A DNA stretch of 14,869 nt from an uncultured Peptococcaceae bacterium (lineage in GTDB: Bacteria > Bacillota > Peptococcia > Peptococcales > Peptococcaceae), in the NCBI GenBank assembly GCA_937922955.1, contig CALAKO010000134.1, forward strand, positions 1 through 14,869. Reading direction: 5' to 3'. The translations under genes and the position numbers were made by a program. The notes beneath the pieces were generated by a model. That model did not search any database. It worked only from the letters and a program-made list of their open reading frames with translations, and was not told the origin of the DNA. This document shows positions 6,053 to 12,970 of the stretch, piece after piece (the stretch's first letter is position 1; every line of letters begins with the position of its first letter).

Positions 6053-7266
6053 TTTACCATTTACGGCGAAAGTTTATCAAGATTTGCACAATATCGTTTC
6101 TAAGCGTATTTGTACTTCTGTTTGCGGGGACGATGGTGCTGACAAATGTACAGACGGCAGTAGCGCTGGACACGCTGGCGGATATTGTAGCCGATGGCGG
6201 CGGGCGTTTTCCAGATTATGACGATTTGTACTCAGCGCCTGCGGAGCCTCCGCACGGCATCAATCAGGAATCGCCGTTTACAACGCGCTATTTCACCGTG
6301 CATTATGACACAAACGGCGAGCTGAAGCAGGTTGATCTTCGCTCGATTGCCAGCGTCAGCAGCGATGAGGCATCAACATTGGCCGATGACGCTCTGGACT
6401 CCGGCAAAGAACGCGGTTGGCTGGATGAATACCGCTATAAGGTGGTTGAAAGAGACAACGGCACGGATGTGATTTTCATCAGCAGTGCTGCCGAACGCGC
6501 ATCGAATCAGCGTTTTCTGCTGGCAACGCTGGGGGTATTCGTGGCCGGAAGTTTTGTGGTGCTTTTGCTGATTATCCTGTTTTCGAAACGCTCTGTAGAG
6601 CCAATCGCCGACTCCTACGAGAAACAGAAGCAATTTATCACCGACTCCAGCCACGAGCTGAAAACACCACTGACACTGATTCGCACGAATCTGGACATTC
6701 TCGAAAGCGAACACGGACACAGCGAATGGCTGGACGACATTCGCACAGAAACAGACACGATGACACGTCTCGTGAATCATCTGGTGCAGCTGGCACGCAT
6801 GGACGAAGGCGCCCGACCACAAGAGCCACAACTGTTTTCCTTGTCTGATGTAGTGAGCGAGATGGGTGAAGCATTTGCACCAGTAATGGAGCAAAGCGGG
6901 CTCACATTCACACAAGAGGTGGCAACAGGGGTGTCGTTGAACGGCGACGAACAGGCCATCCGTCAATTGATCGGAATTCTGCTGGACAATGCCTGCAAAT
7001 ACTGCGCGCCAGGCGGCACGATTGCCCTGCGTCTAAGCGGCGGACGACATCCGCAGCTGACGCTGGACAACACCTATGCCAATGCTGAACACATCGACAC
7101 AAGCCGCCTCTTCGACCGCTTCTACCGCGAGGATCGGGCACGCACCTCCGGCAGCGGCTTTGGTCTAGGGCTGTCGATTGCCAAAGCCACCTGCGAGCGG
7201 CACCACGCAAGCATTGCTGCTCAGGCCATTGCTGAAGATACCATTCGTTTTAAAGTACGGTTTTAA
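6049..7266 (+). CDS. Sensor histidine kinase, partner of the upstream regulator
   Basis: A 405-aa membrane kinase. Transmembrane helix 1 is about residues 14-34. An extracytoplasmic sensor of about 120 residues follows (35-155), then helix 2 (about 157-178). There is no recognisable HAMP domain: RSVEPIADSYEKQKQFITDSSHELKTPL leads straight into HisKA. The phospho-acceptor is H202. The ATPase domain has the N box around N314 (LLDNACKYC), an F box (LFDRFYR, 355-360) and the G2 box (GSGFGLGLSIAK, 368-379). The usual G1 box DxGxG is degenerate: LTLDNTYANAEHID (337-350) keeps Asp-Asn but has no glycines. Such variants exist in Bacillota kinases, so activity is likely. It overlaps the regulator by 4 nt and ends at a strong terminator. 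Confidence 0.92.
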   Translation: MIYHLRRKFIKICTISFLSVFVLLFAGTMVLTNVQTAVALDTLADIVADGGGRFPDYDDLYSAPAEPPHGINQESPFTTRYFTVHYDTNGELKQVDLRSIASVSSDEASTLADDALDSGKERGWLDEYRYKVVERDNGTDVIFISSAAERASNQRFLLATLGVFVAGSFVVLLLIILFSKRSVEPIADSYEKQKQFITDSSHELKTPLTLIRTNLDILESEHGHSEWLDDIRTETDTMTRLVNHLVQLARMDEGARPQEPQLFSLSDVVSEMGEAFAPVMEQSGLTFTQEVATGVSLNGDEQAIRQLIGILLDNACKYCAPGGTIALRLSGGRHPQLTLDNTYANAEHIDTSRLFDRFYREDRARTSGSGFGLGLSIAKATCERHHASIAAQAIAEDTIRFKVRF

Positions 7267-7272
7267 GCATGC

Positions 7273-7311
7273 AAAAACGCTTCCTGTCTTTTCGGCAGGA
7301 AGCGTTTTTTT
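7273..7311. terminator. Bidirectional terminator between kinase and stalk protein
   Basis: AAAAACGCTTCCTG (7273-7286) pairs with 7296-7309, leaving a 9-nt loop. Seven T follow on the plus strand (7305-7311), and the flanking A run gives five T on the minus strand. It lies 7 bp after the kinase stop and just outside the stop of the convergent gene, so it serves both. Confidence 0.85.
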
Positions 7312-7313
7312 GC

Positions 7314-8234
7314 TCAATAAATCGACATCAACAAGTAGATCTCACCAATATCCGTGGTGCTGGTGTAGCCACCATCGGTAAAGGTCATGCGATCCATGAC
7401 AAGATCACCATTGGCATAACGGAAATCGTAAGTCGCATCACCAGAAAGCCCCATGGACGGACCATAATAATAATGTGGCGGGCTCATTTCTACATCGGCC
7501 AGGAACCCATCGCTCTGCTGGCGCACATCGGCAATGCAAACGCTGACCACATCGTAACTGTCGGCGTTATAGTCTACAGTAACCGCCTGTTTGCTGCCAT
7601 CGTTCATGGCAGACACAAAAATGTACCGTTCGTGCTGACCACTGCCGCCAACGCGGCCGCAATACCAGCTGCCAAGATGATCCGTGGCATCATAGGACAC
7701 ATAGTATTTTTCCACGAGCCAGCGCACTTCCGGTGAAATATCGCCTGGCAAAGACGGCGTTGTCGTCACAGGACCACCGGTGGTAATGGCGATGTCAGCG
7801 AGACGACCGTCCCATTCAACATCAGCGCCTAACGACTCCGCAAAAACACGGATTGGCAGCATGGTGCGACCGGCCGTGATGCGTGGGGTGACGTCTGTAG
7901 TCTTGCTGACACCATTGACCGTGTAGCGATTGCTGCCAATGGTGAAAGCCACAACGGTGCCGTCCTTTGTCATTGTTGCTGTGCGCGAAGCGTTGTTCCA
8001 GGAAACGGTGGCGTCCATGGCCTCAGCCGCAGCACGCATCGGCAGGAACGTGCGCCCACTGCTGATGTACGGCTGCACATCCGTCGCCACATAGCGCCCA
8101 TCCACATGCACCGTCACCGGCGCACCGTTTTCCACATAGACACCACTGCTTTGAAACGGCCCATACGCATACGCCGGCATCGCTGTGAAAGCCAGCGTCA
8201 ACAGCGCCGATAAAAAAACCTTTCTGCATGTCAT
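7314..8234 (-). CDS. Secreted copper-amine-oxidase N-terminal (stalk) domain protein
   Basis: A 306-aa exported protein. Residues 1-23 form a signal peptide (CRK, a hydrophobic core, then MPAYA), with likely cleavage near residue 23. The next part (about 38-152) is the copper amine oxidase N-terminal-like 'stalk' module common in exported Bacillota proteins, with its two repeats GRTFLPMRAAAEAM (60-73) and GRTMLPIRVFAESLGADVEWD (122-142). A short Thr/Pro linker leads to a C-terminal region (about 165-306) rich in Tyr, Asp and Gly, with no family I recognise. There is no amine oxidase catalytic domain, so it is not an enzyme of that type. GGGAGG lies 8 nt before the ATG. It is monocistronic. 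The role is unknown, probably extracellular or cell-wall associated. Confidence 0.8.
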   Translation of the reverse strand: MTCRKVFLSALLTLAFTAMPAYAYGPFQSSGVYVENGAPVTVHVDGRYVATDVQPYISSGRTFLPMRAAAEAMDATVSWNNASRTATMTKDGTVVAFTIGSNRYTVNGVSKTTDVTPRITAGRTMLPIRVFAESLGADVEWDGRLADIAITTGGPVTTTPSLPGDISPEVRWLVEKYYVSYDATDHLGSWYCGRVGGSGQHERYIFVSAMNDGSKQAVTVDYNADSYDVVSVCIADVRQQSDGFLADVEMSPPHYYYGPSMGLSGDATYDFRYANGDLVMDRMTFTDGGYTSTTDIGEIYLLMSIY

Positions 8235-8264
8235 AGCAGATTCCTCCCTTTTTTGTTTTTCTTC

Positions 8265-8273
8265 ATCATACCA
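8265..8273 (-). promoter_or_regulatory. Candidate extended -10 promoter of the stalk protein
   Basis: On the minus strand TG-G is followed by TATGAT (8270-8265), an extended -10 box. Transcription would start near 8258 and give a leader of about 25 nt with the ribosome binding site. No convincing -35 is visible. Confidence 0.4.
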
Positions 8274-8326
8274 TGATACAAATAAGTTTGTCCATTATTG
8301 CACAGAATTTTCTGGAGATATTTTTG

Positions 8327-8518
8327 AGCTATGACGTCATTCCTAACCGGCTCGAAGCCGACACCGGCCTCATCGCTGTTGGTACCAAATCCCTCGTTGA
8401 AGAATGCGACAAATTCATCGATACCGCCTTCGACGTCATCAACGTTGGTGACTGCGTCAAAGCCTCCAGCATCGTTCACGCCGTACACACCGGTTTCGAC
8501 GCTGGCTGGACCCTCTAA
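8327..8518 (+). pseudogene. C-terminal remnant of an NADH:flavin oxidoreductase (2-enoate reductase type)
   Basis: Bases 8327-8518 encode about 63 residues that read like the C-terminal end of a multidomain Old Yellow Enzyme/2-enoate (or 2,4-dienoyl-CoA) reductase. YDVIPNRLEADTGLIAVGTKS fits the strand that closes the NAD/FAD domain. FDVINVGDCVKASSIVHAVHTGFDAGWTL fits the family's terminal FAD-binding signature (IGDC...P..I..AI..G..AA). A stop codon follows at the expected place. There is no ribosome binding site and no N-terminal part; the in-frame codons before 8327 look unrelated. I read it as the leftover of a deleted gene. It cannot be the tail of the Old Yellow Enzyme-like gene at 9656, which lies downstream of it. 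The rest of this 388-bp gap holds a promoter and a terminator. Confidence 0.65.
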
Positions 8519-8570
8519 TCACTCCATTTAACCACTCATTTTCTGCTTCCGAGCAGTCTCTCATCCTTTT

Positions 8571-8620
8571 AAAAGATAAAGCCCCTGCTGAATCTTCCAC
8601 GAAGAATCAGCAGGGGCTTT
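8571..8620. terminator. Bidirectional terminator hairpin
   Basis: AAAGCCCCTGCTGA (8578-8591) is complementary to 8607-8620. An inner stem TCTTC/GAAGA (8593-8597 with 8601-8605) extends it, giving a stem of about 19 bp with one bulge. On the minus strand CTTTATCTTTT follows, serving the membrane protein gene whose stop is at 8623. On the plus strand CTTTCCCTATTT follows, which could have ended the lost oxidoreductase gene. Confidence 0.75.
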
Positions 8621-8622
8621 CC

Positions 8623-9393
8623 CTATTTATCTCGTCGTTCACGCCGCCAAAACGGCAAATAGCACAAAGCCAGCAGTACCACTGCCAACAGCACAATAAC
8701 CGCCAAATACAGCTGCCACTGCCACAGCTCCGTCAACGTAATCGCCAATGGTGGTTGGAACGTAAACATAAAGTTTGTTGTATAATCCACACTCACCAAT
8801 ACCCCGTTTTCATACGTCGGTACTGCAAACATCGCATTAAAATACAGCGACGCAAACGCCAAGCCGCCCAACAGCGCCAGTGTTGAAAAATAATGCTTGG
8901 CTCGAATCGCCACCTGGCCGGACAAGGCAATATAACCACCCACAACAATCAACATCGTGTGATAAAGAAAATACTGATACGCCAGCGGATGCGTAAACGA
9001 CTGCGCCGCCTCAATGCTCGACCCATAAATGGACGGCATCAACAGCGCTAAAAAAGCACCGAGCATGCACGTCGGATACATAAACGCCAACACCGCGTCA
9101 CGCACCCTTCCTTTTTTGGCAAATCGCACATAAAAAATCAGCACCAGCTGAATCGAGCACAAATGCAGCGGCAAATGCTGCAACTCCAAATAAGGATACC
9201 ACGTCTCGCCATCACTCGACGGCACCCACTGCATCACACTGAAAACCTTCGTCACCTCCGACAGCACACAGCCCACACAGGCAACAGAAAGCACCCAATC
9301 CAACGACGGCCGCCGGCTTCGCAGCCACACCACCGCCGCCATCAATAAACACCCACAAAGCGCCAACCACATACAATGATAGACCGAAAACAT
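8623..9393 (-). CDS. YwaF/TMEM164-like integral membrane protein
   Basis: A 256-aa polytopic protein with about 7 hydrophobic segments (roughly 7-24, 33-54, 74-92, 100-120, 139-158, 168-190, 226-248). It matches the YwaF (TIGR02206-type) family. The LPLHLCS motif (74-80) places H77 beside C79, a feature of that family, and a second histidine motif, FLYHTML, lies at 142-148. Human TMEM164 of the same broad group is an acyltransferase acting on phospholipids, so a lipid-related role is possible here, but bacterial members have no settled function. The ATG at 9393 follows AAGGAG by 7 nt. A TATAAT box at 9470-9465 gives it its own promoter. It ends 3 bp from a strong terminator. Confidence 0.75.
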   Translation of the reverse strand: MFSVYHCMWLALCGCLLMAAVVWLRSRRPSLDWVLSVACVGCVLSEVTKVFSVMQWVPSSDGETWYPYLELQHLPLHLCSIQLVLIFYVRFAKKGRVRDAVLAFMYPTCMLGAFLALLMPSIYGSSIEAAQSFTHPLAYQYFLYHTMLIVVGGYIALSGQVAIRAKHYFSTLALLGGLAFASLYFNAMFAVPTYENGVLVSVDYTTNFMFTFQPPLAITLTELWQWQLYLAVIVLLAVVLLALCYLPFWRRERRDK

Positions 9394-9464
9394 CTCGACA
9401 CTCCTTGCTCTAGTAATGCAAAAAGCGCCCCCTCATAGCTGTATTAAAGCCACGCTTGCCCTCT

Positions 9465-9470
9465 ATTATA
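9465..9470 (-). promoter_or_regulatory. -10 box of the YwaF-like gene
   Basis: TATAAT on the minus strand (9470-9465) lies about 70 bp upstream of the ATG at 9393. No good -35 hexamer is found 16-18 bp upstream (CAGCAG region). Transcription would start near 9457. Confidence 0.4.
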
Positions 9471-9525
9471 CCGGATGCTTGGGCAAACTGCTGCTACATC
9501 CTCTAAATTTTAATTAAATGCTAAT

Positions 9526-9558
9526 AAAAAAACTGGCAGAGCAACTTCCTCTGCCAGT
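9526..9558 (-). terminator. Minus-strand terminator with no obvious upstream gene
   Basis: ACTGGCAGAG (9532-9541) and CTCTGCCAGT (9549-9558) form a perfect 10-bp stem with a 7-nt loop. On the minus strand a run of seven T follows. It lies upstream of the promoter of the YwaF-like gene, and the next minus-strand gene upstream ends 1.2 kb away at 10755. It may stop antisense transcription across the Old Yellow Enzyme-like gene or be the relic of a lost gene. Confidence 0.7.
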
Positions 9559-9655
9559 GTCTACAACAAAACGTTTATATCTTTACCCATTAAATCGTTG
9601 TAATATATTACTAGCAGCAGAACTATATTTTTTATACTTTTAGAAGGTGCACATC

Positions 9656-10624
9656 ATGAAAACACTGTTTGATCAAACTATAATGGGCGGCATTCCTATG
9701 AAGAACCGCCTTGTGCGATCCGCAACGGGAGATGGCATGGCCACACAAGACGGCCATCTCACAGAGGCCATATTTGACATTTACGACGGACTTGCAAAAG
9801 GCGGCACCGCACTGATCGTTTTAGGTTTCACCGGCGTCGCTTCTCCGGACCCTTTTGCGAAGCGCATGATGAGCCTGGCTGATGACAGCCACATTCCGGA
9901 ATACGCCGAGCTGGCAGCACGCATCCATCGCCATGGCGCACGCGTCATGCCACAGCTGGCGCTGGGTACCTATCAACGACGCACAACCTCCGGCGATTCT
10001 GTCACCGTTGACGTCAACGACATGACAGAATCAGACATCACCGACATTGTGGAGAAATTCGTCGCTGCCGCCAGACGCGCCCAGCAGGCAGGCTTTGACG
10101 GCGTGCAGCTGCACGGCTGTCACAAAGTTGTTTTGAGCGAGTTTCTGCGTCCAAAACGCAACCACCGTCGGGATCACTACGGCGGCTCCGTGCAAGGCCG
10201 TGCCCAGATTGTAATCGACATCATCCAGGGCATTCACAACGCGCTAGGTCCTTACCATGTTTCGATCAAGCTCAACAACACCGACATGCCTAAGGAAGAC
10301 TGCCTCGCAACCTGTCAGCTCCTGGAACAGGCCGGCCTCGCGTCCATCGAAATGGAGTGGCTCTATCCCCAACTCCATGAAGCCATGCGCCGAAGCATCC
10401 ACATCCCAATCATCCTCACCGGTGAGCATCGCAATCCCGACGAAATGGAACAGCTGATGGCCCGAGAAGGCATCGACTACTTCGCACTGTCGCGCCCGCT
10501 CATCCGCGAAGACAACCTGCCAAACCGCTGGCAAAACGGCGACCGCCGCCCCGCACTGTGCATATCCTGCGACCGCTGCCTCAGCAAACTAGGCAACGGC
10601 TGCGTATTTCGGAAGCTAACATAG
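9656..10624 (+). CDS. Old Yellow Enzyme-like NADH:flavin oxidoreductase (TIM barrel only)
   Basis: A 322-aa FMN-dependent oxidoreductase of the Old Yellow Enzyme family. Seen: the N-terminal MKNRLVRSATGDGMAT (15-30), the active-site region LHGCHKVVLSEFLRPKRNHRRDHYGGS (152-178) with the His pair H153/H156, and the phosphate-binding C-terminal strands (IILTG, YFALSRPLIRED). The Tyr that normally follows the second His (H-x-Y-L) is Val here. The C-terminus has C302, C305, C308 and C316 (C-x2-C-x2-C-x7-C). This resembles the 4Fe-4S site of trimethylamine dehydrogenase-type enzymes with a shorter last spacer, although their FAD/NAD domain is absent. The ATG at 9656 follows AGAAGG by 8 nt; a GTG at 9647 would overlap that site. 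The substrate is unknown, and electrons presumably come from a separate donor. Confidence 0.85.
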   Translation: MKTLFDQTIMGGIPMKNRLVRSATGDGMATQDGHLTEAIFDIYDGLAKGGTALIVLGFTGVASPDPFAKRMMSLADDSHIPEYAELAARIHRHGARVMPQLALGTYQRRTTSGDSVTVDVNDMTESDITDIVEKFVAAARRAQQAGFDGVQLHGCHKVVLSEFLRPKRNHRRDHYGGSVQGRAQIVIDIIQGIHNALGPYHVSIKLNNTDMPKEDCLATCQLLEQAGLASIEMEWLYPQLHEAMRRSIHIPIILTGEHRNPDEMEQLMAREGIDYFALSRPLIREDNLPNRWQNGDRRPALCISCDRCLSKLGNGCVFRKLT

Positions 10625-10646
10625 ATTTATCAGCCGTTACCTTTAA

Positions 10647-10703
10647 CTAGAAACCCCCAGAAATAATTTGGATGATCCAAATTATTTCTGGGGGAAGTTC
10701 TAG
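10647..10703. repeat. 57-bp inverted repeat at the composition boundary
   Basis: A 19-bp arm (10654-10672) is perfectly complementary to 10676-10694 across a 3-nt loop. It is flanked by an outer pair CTAGAA (10647-10652) and TTCTAG (10698-10703). It sits between the convergent oxidoreductase (ends 10624) and hydrolase (ends 10755) genes, so it may terminate one or both. The plus strand has no T tract after the stem; the minus strand has only TTTC. The A+T-rich block begins just beyond it. Confidence 0.8.
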
Positions 10704-10754
10704 CTATTCCCTTTAAATACTAAAAGTTTTTCTTATGTCTTTTGCGAAATATTC

Positions 10755-12779
10755 TTAATCTTCGATAATTTGATAAACTGGCGCCCCTTCACATTGTGCC
10801 GGCATACGAACACCAAGTAAAGTAGCTGCCGTTGGGGTCAAATCTACTTCACGAATTACACGATCTGTATAGCCTTGCTTAATACCAGGGCCAGCTGCGA
10901 TAAAAATTGGAGATACACAAGTCCCATTCATACCATTAAATGTTGGCAGGGAATCCCCATGACCACGGTTATAACCTTCATTGATCCAATAAATGATATC
11001 CCCGCATTCAGGACCGCTCATCCCAATTAGTTCAGCTTCTTTATTGCGCATACACATATAAACAACTCGTTTACCCGTTTCAGGATCACGATAGTTATAA
11101 AGATCACTGATAATCTTTTCTTCAAGATCATACTTATCTGCTGGATCAACGATACCAGTGTCATATTTTCCTTTTAAGTTAATATAGATGTAGTTACCTC
11201 GAGGTGCAACTGCTGTGGTCTTACTCCAATCAATTTCGACCTTGTTGCTGTCAGTTTCATTCTGATCCTTCAAGACAGTATATCCAAGCTGCTGAAGAAT
11301 AGGAATATTAACACCAAATGGATCACCAAGCACTGGTGGTTCTTCTTCTCTACTAGTCATAAAACCATGATCAGAGAAAAGGAAGATGGTCCAGCCTTCA
11401 TCGAGAAGATGCAGATAGCGACCAACATAATCATCCGTATCTAAATAACATTGTTCAACATATCTGATATAATCTTCAGGATTGATTTCTGTATTGCGTT
11501 TTCTCTTTTGGCACCAATGCCAGAACTGATGACCCATCGCATCAACATTGTGCAGATGAGAGAACACCACCTTATAATCTTTTTCTGTCATAAGATAGTT
11601 CAAGCAATCTGCCTGCCAATCCATAAACTGCTTCCAGGTTGGAAGGATAATTTTTTGCGTAACATCTGAATACTGACCACCAGTAAAGGTTGGGCTGTTG
11701 ATATACCCAAACCGTTCTATTACATCTGCATAAAGAGATTTTGGCTTAAAGTGAGAATCTCCATAAATATCCAAAGCCTGACCTACATACAATCGTACAA
11801 AAGAACCATCTTCTTCAAGCTCCATTAATGCCCAGAAACCTGCACCTGTCTTATGGCCTTTGTCAGTTTCAAATTCGTCAACAACGTTATATTTAATATA
11901 ATTGTCCGGCGTCAATTCAACCAACGGTTCACTGCTCTTTTTATTTCTGTAAACACGGACAATACCATACTTACCTTCGTCGTTTTTTAAGATCAAACCA
12001 TATCGGCGTTCCAACCCTTTGTTTGCACCAGCAACAAATTCAATAGCACCTTCCGGAATCTCAATATCCCAGCCATGAGGTTCTGCCACTGGACTATTAT
12101 ACATATCCATCTGCATTTCTTCGAAAGAACCTTCACCATCACTAAATGACATCTCATAGTTGATCATATTATGACCCGTTGTAGATTTTTCTGCCAGGCT
12201 TTGCGCAGATGTATCAAATTGTTCTGCATCATGAATAACGCATCCAGCACCGTTGTCAATGGCAACTTTTGCCTGGAAGCGAACATCGTTAATCGTTTTT
12301 GATGCAGTGATAATCTTCTCTGCCTCAACCACGCAAACCCCCATGTTAACACAACCAGGTGTTGTCCCATCAACCACATGCAAATTATCTGTATCAACTT
12401 TTGGAGGCCACGACGCACTAGGCCAGTGCCATACCAACGTTTTTAACCCTTCTTTAGCAGTCGTTTCCCATAGCGTCTCTGCTTTACAAAGATCCGACCC
12501 AAAAGCATAAACCAATTCGTCCAATCTTTCATGACTCTGATTCCAATAACAAGTAATCCCATGAACATTAGGACTACAACCAGTTGCAATAGTTGTCCAC
12601 ATTGGCGGTGTAATTGTTGGAACCCCACCAAGCATATGTAAGTTTTCCCTACAAGCACCACGCTCAATCAATTTCTTAACATTTGGCATTTTTCCCTCAT
12701 CAACCAAACGACGCGTGGTATCTGGATCCATCCCATCAATACCTAGGAAAAATATTTTTTCAGTTTTTGCTTGTTTCAT
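10755..12779 (-). CDS. Alkaline phosphatase superfamily hydrolase (nucleotide pyrophosphatase/phosphodiesterase type)
   Basis: A 674-aa metal-dependent phosphoester hydrolase without signal peptide or membrane segment, so probably cytosolic. The superfamily's two-metal site is complete: D15 (FFLGIDGMDP), a nucleophile Thr in PTITPPMWTTIATG (probably T57), D413 and H417 (HNVDAMGHQFWHW), D470 and H471 (FSDHGF), and H607 (NRGHGDS). The C-terminal part PIFIAAGPGIKQG ... DLTPTAATLLGV (624-656) is typical of type I phosphodiesterase/nucleotide pyrophosphatases. The stretch between about 130 and 380 is a large insert that I do not recognise and that may shape specificity. AAGGAG lies 8 nt before the ATG. 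It is divergent from a LysR gene, with operator-like dyads between them. The substrate is unknown; nucleotide, phosphonate or sugar-phosphate diesters are all possible. Confidence 0.88.
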   Translation of the reverse strand: MKQAKTEKIFFLGIDGMDPDTTRRLVDEGKMPNVKKLIERGACRENLHMLGGVPTITPPMWTTIATGCSPNVHGITCYWNQSHERLDELVYAFGSDLCKAETLWETTAKEGLKTLVWHWPSASWPPKVDTDNLHVVDGTTPGCVNMGVCVVEAEKIITASKTINDVRFQAKVAIDNGAGCVIHDAEQFDTSAQSLAEKSTTGHNMINYEMSFSDGEGSFEEMQMDMYNSPVAEPHGWDIEIPEGAIEFVAGANKGLERRYGLILKNDEGKYGIVRVYRNKKSSEPLVELTPDNYIKYNVVDEFETDKGHKTGAGFWALMELEEDGSFVRLYVGQALDIYGDSHFKPKSLYADVIERFGYINSPTFTGGQYSDVTQKIILPTWKQFMDWQADCLNYLMTEKDYKVVFSHLHNVDAMGHQFWHWCQKRKRNTEINPEDYIRYVEQCYLDTDDYVGRYLHLLDEGWTIFLFSDHGFMTSREEEPPVLGDPFGVNIPILQQLGYTVLKDQNETDSNKVEIDWSKTTAVAPRGNYIYINLKGKYDTGIVDPADKYDLEEKIISDLYNYRDPETGKRVVYMCMRNKEAELIGMSGPECGDIIYWINEGYNRGHGDSLPTFNGMNGTCVSPIFIAAGPGIKQGYTDRVIREVDLTPTAATLLGVRMPAQCEGAPVYQIIED

Positions 12780-12804
12780 TTTGCTCGCTCCTTTTATAAT
12801 TCAC

Positions 12805-12833
12805 ATCTTACTTCCTTATATTTATGGTATCAA
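12805..12833 (-). promoter_or_regulatory. Promoter of the phosphatase-superfamily gene
   Basis: On the minus strand TTGATA (12833-12828), a 17-bp spacer and TAAGAT (12810-12805) form a fair sigma-A promoter. Transcription would start near 12798, giving a leader of about 20 nt. Confidence 0.4.
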
Positions 12834-12838
12834 TTATC

Positions 12839-12856
12839 ATTATTTATGGGAATAAT
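12839..12856. promoter_or_regulatory. Candidate LysR operator, hydrolase side
   Basis: ATTATT (12839-12844) and AATAAT (12851-12856) form a perfect dyad with a 6-bp centre. It is centred about 50 bp upstream of the expected hydrolase start site, just above its -35 box, which is a typical LysR activation position. The sequence is A+T-rich, so chance is a real alternative. Confidence 0.35.
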
Positions 12857-12871
12857 AATCTGTTTTCCTAA

Positions 12872-12884
12872 ACACGCATCGTGT
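12872..12884. promoter_or_regulatory. Candidate LysR operator, regulator side
   Basis: ACACG-CAT-CGTGT is a perfect 5-3-5 dyad in otherwise A+T-rich DNA, lying 10 bp upstream of the LysR -35 box. It is a plausible autoregulatory site in this divergent promoter region. Confidence 0.4.
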
Positions 12885-12894
12885 AAAGTTTTTC

Positions 12895-12923
12895 TTGACG
12901 CTTAATAATATTCTTTATATGCT
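12895..12923 (+). promoter_or_regulatory. Promoter of the second LysR gene
   Basis: TTGACG (12895-12900), a 17-bp spacer and TATGCT (12918-12923) form a near-consensus sigma-A promoter. Transcription would start near 12930. The ribosome binding site AAGGAG (12958-12963) lies 7 nt before the ATG. Confidence 0.5.
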
Positions 12924-12970
12924 TAACATAAGAAGGCTCCCCCTTATCTTATTATTTAAGGAGAATTTCA

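Noticed and set aside
6373..6966. A 197-codon minus-strand frame inside the kinase gene
   Set aside because: Shadow of a well-supported histidine kinase. The Cys/His-rich composition is typical of an antisense frame.
9647..9655. GTG start of the Old Yellow Enzyme-like gene at 9647
   Set aside because: The GTG overlaps the ribosome binding site AGAAGG that serves the ATG at 9656.
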